Below the pieces are notes generated by a model. The model did no database searches and was not told the origin of the DNA. It saw nothing but the letters and a program-made list of their open reading frames with translations. A program made the translations under genes and the position numbers. This document shows, one piece after another, positions 1 through 7,305 of a stretch of 64,000 nt of DNA (position 1 is its first letter; each line of letters opens with the position of its first letter). Source of the DNA: Desertifilum tharense IPPAS B-1220 (lineage in GTDB: Bacteria; Cyanobacteriota; Cyanobacteriia; Cyanobacteriales; Desertifilaceae); assembly GCF_001746915.1 (NCBI RefSeq), contig NZ_MJGC01000077.1, positions 62,001 through 126,000 on the forward strand. Reading direction: 5' to 3'.

Positions 1-1
1 G

Positions 2-1969
2 GCCCTATCCGGTAGCGTCTCTCAGTTCCGCGATGTCCGCAAGCGTCCCTTTCCCCAGAACCTCCTCCCCCCAATCGCCATTTTTAACCTGTTTCAGGGG
101 TTAATCTTGTTTGTGGCGATCGCCTTCCTCGCTAATTATGTCCTACCCATCACCGTCCAGCGCCTCATCGTTCAACCCAACGAACTCGCCAGAGAAACCC
201 CCTTCCTCGAACGCAGCATCCAATTTACCCGCGCCGCCTTCGATCTCAACAATATCGACGTGGAAACCTTTGTCCCCGATAACACCCTCACCTTTGCCGA
301 CCTGCAAGAAAACGACCTGACGATCCGCAATATTCGCCTGTGGGATACTCGTCCTTTATTACAAACCAACCGCCAGTTACAGCAAATTCGCCTGTACTAT
401 CGCTTTGAAGACGCTGATATTGACCGCTACACCTTCCTGGCCGATCCGCCAAACGAAAGCGAACAACAACAAGTGATTCTAGCTGCACGCGAATTAGACT
501 TTGCTGAAGTTCCCGAACGGGCGCAAACTTGGATTAACGAACATTTAGTCTATACTCACGGCTACGGCTTTACCATGTCGCCTGTCAATACCGTCGGGCC
601 TGCGGGTTTGCCCGAATATTATGTGAGAGATATTGGCGTGGATACCCCCGAAAATGGTCAAGGGGGACTCACCGTTTCTAGCGAACAAGTACGGGCTAGC
701 ATTCCCATCGGTCAACCCCGGATCTATTATGGCGAACTCACCAATACCAACGTCATGGCCCCAACGCGGGTTCCGGAGTTAGATTATCCCAGCGGCGATG
801 AAAACGTCTATAACACCTATGACGGAACGGGGGGCGTTCCGATGGGGAACTTCTGGCGGCGGGCGTTGTTTGCGAAGTATTTGAAAAATTGGCAAATTCT
901 GTTTACTCGCAACTTCACCCCTCAAACCCGCGTTCTGTTTCGGCGCAATATTCAGCAGCGGGTGAGAACGCTAGCGCCGTTTCTGAATTTCGACCGCGAT
1001 CCGTATTTAGCGATCGCAGATGCCGATTTAACCGATAATCCCGAACAAGAGGATAACGAGAACCACGTTTATTGGATTATCGATGCCTATACGACTAGCG
1101 ATCGCTATCCCTATTCCGATCCTGGCGAACAATCCTTTAACTATATCCGCAACTCGGTGAAGGTGGTGGTGGATGCCTACAATGGCAACGTGCGCTTCTT
1201 TGTGGCCGAACCGCGCGATCCGATTATTCGCACCCTGGCGGCGATTTTTCCGGCAATGTTCGATCCCCTCAATGAGATGCCCGCAGAATTGCGATCGCAC
1301 ATTCGCTATCCCATCGACTTCTTCACCATCCAATCTAACCAACTCCTGATTTACCACATGACCGATCCTCAAGTCTTCTACAACCGCGAGGATCAATGGC
1401 GGGTACCCGTGGAAATCTACGGCGGTCAACCCCAACAGGTAGAATCCTACTACCTGATTATGCGGTTGCCCAACGAAGACGCCGAAGAGTTTATCATCCT
1501 CCACCCGTTTACCCCCGCCAGCCGCAACAACCTGATCGCCTGGTTAGCCGGCCGTTCCGATGGCGAACAATACGGTCGTTTGCTGCTGTATCAATTCCCC
1601 AAACAACAATTAGTCTACGGCCCCGAACAGATTGAAGCCCGAATTAATCAAGATCCAGAAATTTCTCAACAAATTAGCCTCTGGAACCGCCAAGGATCGC
1701 GGGCTATTCAAGGGAATTTATTAGTGATTCCCATTGAAAATTCTCTTCTGTATGTCGAACCTCTCTATCTAGAAGCCGAACAAAACAGCCTCCCCACTTT
1801 GGTGCGCGTCATTGTCGCCTACGAAAACCGGATCGTCATGGCAGAAACCCTAGAACAAGCCTTAGACGCGATTTTCCAACCCACCGAAACCACACCCGCC
1901 CCCACCATTATTCGCCCCCTCGAAGAGGAAACCATTACCCCCCTACCCGCCAATGGTGGAGGTGAGTAG
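2..1969 (+). CDS. UPF0182 family membrane protein, 5' end cut by the window
   Basis: The frame is open from base 2, so the N-terminus lies outside the window. An internal TTG at 107 should not be taken as the start. The visible part begins with the end of the membrane region (a hydrophobic helix around FVAIAFLANYVLP). It continues into a long soluble domain of about 600 residues with the UPF0182 signature VQRLIVQPNELARETPFLER. An acidic and proline-rich tail ends in PLPANGGGE. Full-length family members are about 900-1000 residues with several N-terminal membrane helices, so roughly a third is missing. The family is conserved in cyanobacteria and actinobacteria, and its molecular function is unknown. 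Identification is by family resemblance; no catalytic motif is recognised. Confidence 0.88.
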   Translation, partial: ALSGSVSQFRDVRKRPFPQNLLPPIAIFNLFQGLILFVAIAFLANYVLPITVQRLIVQPNELARETPFLERSIQFTRAAFDLNNIDVETFVPDNTLTFADLQENDLTIRNIRLWDTRPLLQTNRQLQQIRLYYRFEDADIDRYTFLADPPNESEQQQVILAARELDFAEVPERAQTWINEHLVYTHGYGFTMSPVNTVGPAGLPEYYVRDIGVDTPENGQGGLTVSSEQVRASIPIGQPRIYYGELTNTNVMAPTRVPELDYPSGDENVYNTYDGTGGVPMGNFWRRALFAKYLKNWQILFTRNFTPQTRVLFRRNIQQRVRTLAPFLNFDRDPYLAIADADLTDNPEQEDNENHVYWIIDAYTTSDRYPYSDPGEQSFNYIRNSVKVVVDAYNGNVRFFVAEPRDPIIRTLAAIFPAMFDPLNEMPAELRSHIRYPIDFFTIQSNQLLIYHMTDPQVFYNREDQWRVPVEIYGGQPQQVESYYLIMRLPNEDAEEFIILHPFTPASRNNLIAWLAGRSDGEQYGRLLLYQFPKQQLVYGPEQIEARINQDPEISQQISLWNRQGSRAIQGNLLVIPIENSLLYVEPLYLEAEQNSLPTLVRVIVAYENRIVMAETLEQALDAIFQPTETTPAPTIIRPLEEETITPLPANGGGE

Positions 1970-2071
1970 CAATCTGGCTAAAATTATCAGAGATTATTTA
2001 TATCAGCTTAATTTCCACCCTAGTTATGCTATACCTGAGTTAACTCATGAAATTAACTTAACTTTTTAAGT

Positions 2072-2284
2072 ATGATAAATTCTGTTGAAATTAACGAAAA
2101 ATTAATCCAAGAAGCTTTTCAATTAACAAACTTTCAAACTGAAAAAGAGCTAATTGAATTTGCCCTGCAAGAATTAATTCGCATTCGCAAAAAGCGGAAC
2201 TTACTTGATTTAAGTGGACAAATTCAATTCGCGGCTGACTACGATTACAAAAATTTACGCTCAAATCGAAATGTTTCTGATTGA
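2072..2284 (+). CDS. vapB: VapB-type antitoxin of a type II toxin-antitoxin pair
   Basis: This 70-residue protein has a short N-terminal segment (SVEINEKLIQEAFQLTN) resembling the ribbon-helix-helix of VapB antitoxins. It ends with the DLSGQIQF..DYDYKNLR tail typical of the VapB subgroup with a toxin-binding C-terminus. Its last 14 bases overlap the start of the PIN-domain toxin, so the two are translationally coupled. In this family the antitoxin binds the toxin active site and represses its own operon. The gene lies after a 100-base AT-rich spacer behind the UPF0182 gene. Function is inferred from the family and the partner. Confidence 0.85.
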   Translation: MINSVEINEKLIQEAFQLTNFQTEKELIEFALQELIRIRKKRNLLDLSGQIQFAADYDYKNLRSNRNVSD

Positions 2285-2675
2285 TACTTCTGTTTGGATT
2301 GCAGTTCTACGAGATCGCACGGGTGCATTTCGTCAATCTCTAGAAGGAATTATCAACGAGGAACAAATTTTTTTGAGTCGATTTACTCAAATGGAACTCT
2401 TACAAGGTTGTCGAGACGATCGCGAGTGGACGCTGTTACAAACTTATCTTCAAGATCAAGAATATATTGAGCCAACGCCTAATAGTTGGGTTGCTGCTGC
2501 TCGAATTTACTACGATCTACAGCGACAGGGATTAACAGTTAGAAGCAGTATTGACTGCTGTATTGCTCAACTCGCGCTTGATAATCAATTAATTTTAATC
2601 CACAACGATCGCGATTTTGAAACAATTCAAAGAGTGCGATCGCTTAACCATTTGCGCTTTCCACCTAATAGCTAA
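2271..2675 (+). CDS. vapC: VapC-type PIN-domain toxin ribonuclease
   Basis: I chose the ATG at 2271, which gives 134 residues, because it puts the PIN motif MFLIDTSVWI at the very N-terminus. A start further upstream would add residues with no family counterpart. The acidic PIN residues are visible: Asp in LIDTS, Glu in MELLQG, Asp in SSIDCC and Asp in HNDRDF. The catalytic set therefore looks intact. VapC toxins are Mg-dependent RNases that usually cleave tRNA or rRNA and are held inactive by the cognate VapB, here the overlapping upstream gene. RNA target unknown. Confidence 0.88.
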   Translation: MFLIDTSVWIAVLRDRTGAFRQSLEGIINEEQIFLSRFTQMELLQGCRDDREWTLLQTYLQDQEYIEPTPNSWVAAARIYYDLQRQGLTVRSSIDCCIAQLALDNQLILIHNDRDFETIQRVRSLNHLRFPPNS

Positions 2676-2765
2676 AAAGATGAAAACGTCGCATAGGTTG
2701 GGTTGAGATCCGAAATCCAACACAACCCTGGCTTATGCCCAATAGGTCAACTTAATTAACATACT

Positions 2766-3058
2766 ATGATGATCGTTAACCTAGATGACGAAGCGGAAAA
2801 ATACTTACAATCAATTTTTATCTGCATTGGAAAAAGAAGTCTTCATTTCAGAACATTTGATTCCAGAGGATTATCGGCGCATTCAAGAATTAAATTCTAA
2901 TGATCAAGACTTACCAGCAGATTTTACCGATCTATCATTAATTGCAATTTCTGAGCGCCTAGAAATTTCTGCGATCGCCACTTTAAGATAAAGACTTTGA
3001 TATTTATCGTCGTTATCGCAATCAGTCGTTTATTCGAGTCTTTTATCCTCAATAATTT
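2766..3058 (+). pseudogene. Decayed toxin-antitoxin locus: antitoxin 5' end joined to PIN toxin 3' half, with a frameshift
   Basis: Reading from ATG 2766 gives MMIVNLDDEAEKYLQSI, which looks like the N-terminus of a small antitoxin. From about 2811 the sequence instead makes sense in the next frame as the C-terminal half of a PIN toxin (LSALEKEVFISEHLIPEDYR, then DLPADFTDLSLIAISERLE). After ATL at about 2982 one extra base moves the frame again. The expected PIN ending DKDFDIYRRYRNQSF then runs to a stop at about 3058. The toxin N-terminal active-site region is missing. An internal deletion plus a one-base insertion explains this best. The 68-residue reading frame at 2785-2991 is not a functional gene. 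Confidence 0.6.
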
Positions 3059-3114
3059 GCCTAACCTGCTAATACTAATATTAATATAGCGTTTTTTGAT
3101 TGGGTGAGATATGG

Positions 3115-3153
3115 CACGATCCCCCTAAATCCCCCTTACTAAGGGGGACTTTG
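3115..3153 (+). repeat. Interspersed palindromic repeat of the CCCCCTAAATCCCCC type
   Basis: The block contains CCCCCTAAATCCCCCTT followed by ACT and AAGGGGGACTTTG. The core 3131-3147 is a perfect hairpin with 7-bp arms and a 3-base loop. Very similar elements recur between genes in many cyanobacterial genomes. Function is unknown; it may act as a small non-autonomous mobile or structural element. Confidence 0.6.
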
Positions 3154-3314
3154 AAGAAAGTGTACTTCACGAACCTGAAAAATGCTGTATAACGGCAAGA
3201 ACATTAGTATCAAGCCTCACATCTTGCTAAGTTCTTTCTGATGCCGGACTCTGATTGATAGAGTCAGGATACAGAATCCACCCTAAACGTATATATTGAT
3301 ACAACCATGAGTTT

Positions 3315-3521
3315 TCAGCGAATCTCCACCTTCTGACTCGTTACCCTTCTACCCACCGATGGGGGGTTGGGATCTGGGGTGGCGTTGGGCTGCGGATCGG
3401 CCAAGAGTTGAAATAAACCTAACGATGTATTATTGAGTCCCGCATTTTTCTTAAAATAAAAATAGGGAGTTCCATTGCTTTTTCGCAAAGATAGGTTGAG
3501 TTCGCTTGAGGAACTGTGTTT
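3315..3521 (-). pseudogene. Orphan C-terminal fragment of an unidentified protein
   Basis: On the minus strand 68 codons are open from just after a TAA to a TGA at 3315. The translation has protein-like composition: LRKSNGTPYFYFKKNAGLNN, then SLGLFQLLADP, a proline/asparagine-rich linker and a basic end QKVEIR. There is no ATG or GTG near the front, only a late TTG. It looks like the 3' remnant of a gene whose front part has been lost. I do not recognise the family, and it could be chance. Confidence 0.25.
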
Positions 3522-3601
3522 TTAGCCACCAATCTTGGCAATCAAGCGATGGGTTGTTCCCTAATTGCTGTTTGTCTTCATCGCTTTTAATTAACAAAAA
3601 T

Positions 3602-4507
3602 ATGAGCTACCAACTGAAATCAAAAGAAAAATTATCTCATGGGATTAAACGCATCGCTACCGAGGAAATTGATGATGCGATCGCCCAACTGATGGGTAAA
3701 ACAGACAATAGCCAGGATGAGGCGATTCATGAAGCCCGTAAAAGCTTTAAGAAACTCCGGGCGGTTGTTCGCTTGATCCGCGATAGCTTAGGAGAGGCGG
3801 CGTATCGCGAGGAAAATGCGTGTTTCCGGGATGTGGGCCGACTCTTATCAGATGTTCGCGACGCCCAAGTTTATGTGGAAACCCTGGATAAACTCAGCAG
3901 CTATTACCAAGATTACCTCACGCCTAAAGCGTTTGAACAGGTTCGCTCTGCATTAATGGTACAGCGCTACGCCAGCGATCGCGCCGACCTCAGCGAAGCA
4001 ATGGAAACGGCGATCCACAAACTCAAAGATGCTCGCGATCGCATCAAAGATTGGAATATTGAACCGGATGATTGGTCGGCTATTTCCAGCAGTTTTCAGC
4101 AAATCTATAAACAGGGTTACAAAGCCTTTCCCCAAGCCTATGCTCAACCCACCTCAGAAAACTTTCACGAATGGCGCAAACAGGTCAAGTATCTTTGGTA
4201 TCACCTGCGGCTTTTACAACCCCTATGGCCGGACGTGATGAGTGAAATGAGCGATCAACTGAAAGTGCTGGCAGACTACCTAGGGGACGATCATGACCTC
4301 GCCATCCTACGGCAACTGCTGGCCGAACAACCCCAGCTTGCCAAAGAACCCGCCGAGATTGAAACCATTTTAGCCCTGTGCGATCGCCGCCAGCCGCAAC
4401 TCAAGCTTAACGCCAAGGCTTTAGGCGATCGCGTTTATGCCGAAAAACCCTCCGCCTTTACCGACCGTTTGGGTCAATATTGGCAAGCTTGGCGATCCTC
4501 CCTTTAA
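3602..4507 (+). CDS. CHAD domain-containing protein
   Basis: I place the start at ATG 3602 (MSYQLKSKEKLSHGIKRIA), because the longer frame from 3506 adds 32 cysteine- and serine-rich residues untypical of the family. The 301-residue protein is an all-helical CHAD domain. It carries the conserved histidines and basic residues seen in AIHEARKSFKKLRAVVRLIR, EWRKQVKYLWYHLRLL and LADYLGDDHDLAIL. CHAD domains bind inorganic polyphosphate through these basic and histidine positions. They often accompany CYTH triphosphatases, but no CYTH gene is in view. Its TAA interlocks with the stop codon of the convergent metalloprotease gene (shared TTAA at 4504-4507). Confidence 0.88.
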   Translation: MSYQLKSKEKLSHGIKRIATEEIDDAIAQLMGKTDNSQDEAIHEARKSFKKLRAVVRLIRDSLGEAAYREENACFRDVGRLLSDVRDAQVYVETLDKLSSYYQDYLTPKAFEQVRSALMVQRYASDRADLSEAMETAIHKLKDARDRIKDWNIEPDDWSAISSSFQQIYKQGYKAFPQAYAQPTSENFHEWRKQVKYLWYHLRLLQPLWPDVMSEMSDQLKVLADYLGDDHDLAILRQLLAEQPQLAKEPAEIETILALCDRRQPQLKLNAKALGDRVYAEKPSAFTDRLGQYWQAWRSSL

Positions 4508-7299
4508 CGGGTCAACAGGGGCGCTTCTAAAGCCTTGTTAATGCGATCGCGCGTTTGGGCTAAATGCGCTTGGGTATACACGTCCAGATTGCCAGAACGA
4601 CGCAAGGTGACATTAATGCGATCGCGCAATTGGTGTAAATTGTACCAAGCCAGCGTCCGGGCATCCTCTGGAACGGGTTGATTTTTCAGCACCATCTCAA
4701 TCAGGACTTCCACATACTCGCGCTGCAAGGCCCGGCGGATGCTGGTAATGTCGCGCGAAGAGGCATTGCGGTCTACAACTTCTGTCCAAATCCCGGTTTG
4801 CAGCGTTTCAAATAATTCGGGTAGCGCCAACACCTCTTTACCCGGTTCCGCCTTTAATTCCATATCCCGCAAGCGAGAGAGGCGAACCGGACTGAGGAGA
4901 TTTCGCAAAACGATTTGTTGCAACAAGAAAATGCGATCGCCAATAGGATACTCTAACGGGAAGATAATCGGCACCGTTCCCCAATGCCACCAGCGCGACG
5001 GGGCCAACTGATTTAAAAGTTGGGGCGTAAACTCAAACGCATCGGCCGCAAACACGTATTGATTCAAAGTTTGCAACGCCTGCCGCTGTTTGGTTGCAGA
5101 AATCGCTTCAAACGGTAGCCGACCATCGCCCGCAAAGTTGCGACTAAACGATTGTCCTCCCACGTACAGCGAAATATTCATCGCGTGTTGAAAATAGTAG
5201 ACAAACACCGCATGAAACATATCGCGCATTTCGCTATAACTCTCGCCTGCTATTGGCGTCCGACGGTTTAACCGCGACCACATCGCCTGAGCATTTTCAA
5301 GCTGCCACTGGGAGTAAACCAGCATATTATTGCTCAAGTCGTACCAGTTCGCCGCCGGATCGAGTCCTGCTAAGGTATCCTCATCCGCAGCATAGGCGAG
5401 TTCCGGTTCCCCCGAACGTTGGGCAATTTGGCGCAGGTAAGGCAATTCAGCAACCGGGTTGGGTGCGTTAAAGGGTTTGTAGCCATACTCAATCGCCCAA
5501 CGGTCATAAGGCCCGACAATCACCGGGAAGTAATCGCCCTGTTCCACCCCAGGCGGGGCCAAATTGACGGGGACGTAATCCATTACAGACGAAACCATCC
5601 CCCGCGTGCGAGTCATTTCGAGGTTATTTAACTCTTCCGGTGCTAGGAGGGTACTCCCATGAAAATTATGCCGCAAACCCAGCGTATGACCGACTTCATG
5701 GGCAATTAGATAGCTGAGATACTGATTGACAAACTTGTCCATCTCAGTCGAACTGGGGGGAATGCTATGCAGAAGCGTCATGGCGATCGCCCCCATGCTA
5801 AACTGCCGAGTAGACTCCATCTTTAAGCACAATTCCGGCAAATCCACCCCAGGGAACGGCCAGCGAACGTCTGTCGCCGTGGGCAACTGGGGAATCTGGG
5901 TGCCTCGCAGATAGAGTTGCTGTAACGTTGAGGTACAGGGATGGCGAGCATCGGTAGCCCCCACTAAGCTTTCTGAGTTCCCAGAATTTGAAAAAGTCCG
6001 ATACTCCCGGCGAATAAAACGCACCACATCCGCATCAATTAAGATATCGGCATCCAGAATTTGACCCGTTAGCGGATTAACTCGCGAAGGCCCCAACCCC
6101 AAAAAGCCTGAGTCAAAGGTAGCCGACCAGCGAATGGTGTTATAGCGAATATCTGCCGGATTCCAATCAGCATCATCCGGCATTTGCCGCACTTCAATGG
6201 CATTGAGAAAACCCGCCTGTTCAAAGGCGCGGTTCCACATTACAACCCCTTCTTGGATGGCGTCGCGATATTCCACCGGAACGGTATTTTCAATCCAAAA
6301 AACAATCGGTTCCTTGGGGGGAGACAGGGGGGCGTTGGGGTCTTGTTTTTCTAAATGCCAGCGGTTAATGTAGCGGACAAAGGGGTCTCGGCGGCTGTCG
6401 TTGCTAAAGTCTTTGTAGGCGGTGACAAAATAGCCGACTCGTTCGTCTGCTAGCCGAGGGCGATAGCCATTACTGACGGGCAATTCCGAAAAGCTATAGT
6501 GAACCGCGAGGTTAAAAGCGCGACTATCGGGGAGGCTGGGTAAGTAGGAGGTTGAAGCATTACCTGCACTGGTAAAGCGATAAACGGCTTCGAGTTCTAC
6601 ATTCAAAGGAAAGGCTTCAACGGTTCCCAAACTCGAACTTTCTGGATCTAAAAGATAGGGCGCTCCTAGAATAGAGGCTAAAGCTGGGGCAATTCCGGGT
6701 AAATCTCGCCGGGTTAATACCTCGCCAAAGTCAATTAACAGCGTTTTCCGGGTGGGGTGAATGCTTTGAATGGGGACGGAAATCAGGGTTGAGTCGCTAA
6801 AAGCACGCGAGAGCGATCGCTCTACCGGATCGCCCGGTCTGGCCCGAAAATTAACATTGGGAACGACTAGCTGCACCCGGTTTTGCACGCGCCGAAACTG
6901 GACTAAAATATCGCTAATCGGCATCCCGCGAAACAATCCCGCCTCCCCAATTCCCGTAGCTAGCGTCATCACGCAGAGGAAATTGCGGTTGAGTTGTTCG
7001 GGTTGAATTTCCAGGTACAGTTTGCCCGTATTGCGGTGGTGATAGAGAGTAAATAATCCCTCTATCTTTCGGGCATCTTTGACGACTTCGTTGAAGGGTT
7101 TAAACTCAGATTCCTCTTCTTCCTTGGCAGATTCTTCTTGAGATTGAGCCACCAGCCCCTTTTCTGACCCTAAGTGCGATGGTACTCCAGAACTGGGAAG
7201 TCCTGCCCACACCGGACTCGCCATCGCCATCCAAATCGCCGCTAAACTACTACCCAGATAGAGTTTGCGACTCAAAATGCTAGCAAATACCTGATTCAT
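4504..7299 (-). CDS. Secreted zinc-dependent metalloprotease (DUF5117/DUF4953 type)
   Basis: This 931-residue protein has an N-terminal signal segment (hydrophobic YLGSSLAAIWMAMASPVWAG) followed by an acidic linker. A DUF5117-like domain starts near residue 70 (FNEVVKDARKIEGLFTLYHH). The catalytic zinc motif HEVGHTLGLRHNFH starts at His534, giving His534, Glu535, His538 and His544, the extended HExxHxxGxxH of the metzincin clan. A downstream Met in SSVMDYVP fits the Met-turn. The substrate is unknown and it probably acts in the periplasm or outside the cell. It lies 6 bases after the GH116 gene on the same strand, so the two are probably one transcript. Confidence 0.85.
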   Translation of the reverse strand: MNQVFASILSRKLYLGSSLAAIWMAMASPVWAGLPSSGVPSHLGSEKGLVAQSQEESAKEEEESEFKPFNEVVKDARKIEGLFTLYHHRNTGKLYLEIQPEQLNRNFLCVMTLATGIGEAGLFRGMPISDILVQFRRVQNRVQLVVPNVNFRARPGDPVERSLSRAFSDSTLISVPIQSIHPTRKTLLIDFGEVLTRRDLPGIAPALASILGAPYLLDPESSSLGTVEAFPLNVELEAVYRFTSAGNASTSYLPSLPDSRAFNLAVHYSFSELPVSNGYRPRLADERVGYFVTAYKDFSNDSRRDPFVRYINRWHLEKQDPNAPLSPPKEPIVFWIENTVPVEYRDAIQEGVVMWNRAFEQAGFLNAIEVRQMPDDADWNPADIRYNTIRWSATFDSGFLGLGPSRVNPLTGQILDADILIDADVVRFIRREYRTFSNSGNSESLVGATDARHPCTSTLQQLYLRGTQIPQLPTATDVRWPFPGVDLPELCLKMESTRQFSMGAIAMTLLHSIPPSSTEMDKFVNQYLSYLIAHEVGHTLGLRHNFHGSTLLAPEELNNLEMTRTRGMVSSVMDYVPVNLAPPGVEQGDYFPVIVGPYDRWAIEYGYKPFNAPNPVAELPYLRQIAQRSGEPELAYAADEDTLAGLDPAANWYDLSNNMLVYSQWQLENAQAMWSRLNRRTPIAGESYSEMRDMFHAVFVYYFQHAMNISLYVGGQSFSRNFAGDGRLPFEAISATKQRQALQTLNQYVFAADAFEFTPQLLNQLAPSRWWHWGTVPIIFPLEYPIGDRIFLLQQIVLRNLLSPVRLSRLRDMELKAEPGKEVLALPELFETLQTGIWTEVVDRNASSRDITSIRRALQREYVEVLIEMVLKNQPVPEDARTLAWYNLHQLRDRINVTLRRSGNLDVYTQAHLAQTRDRINKALEAPLLTR

Positions 7300-7305
7300 T
7301 CGGCG

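Larger units (their letters stand above)
2992..3601. other. 610-base region without an intact gene
   Basis: It holds the tail of the decayed toxin gene, the palindromic repeat at 3115-3153 and a minus-strand reading frame with no good start codon (3315-3521, listed separately). The rest is AT-rich and I see no RNA gene or clear promoter in it. The CHAD gene starts at its right edge. Confidence 0.6.

Noticed and set aside
1028..1504. 158-codon minus-strand open frame
   Set aside because: It lies entirely opposite the UPF0182 gene, whose frame is clearly coding. Composition is that of a shadow frame.
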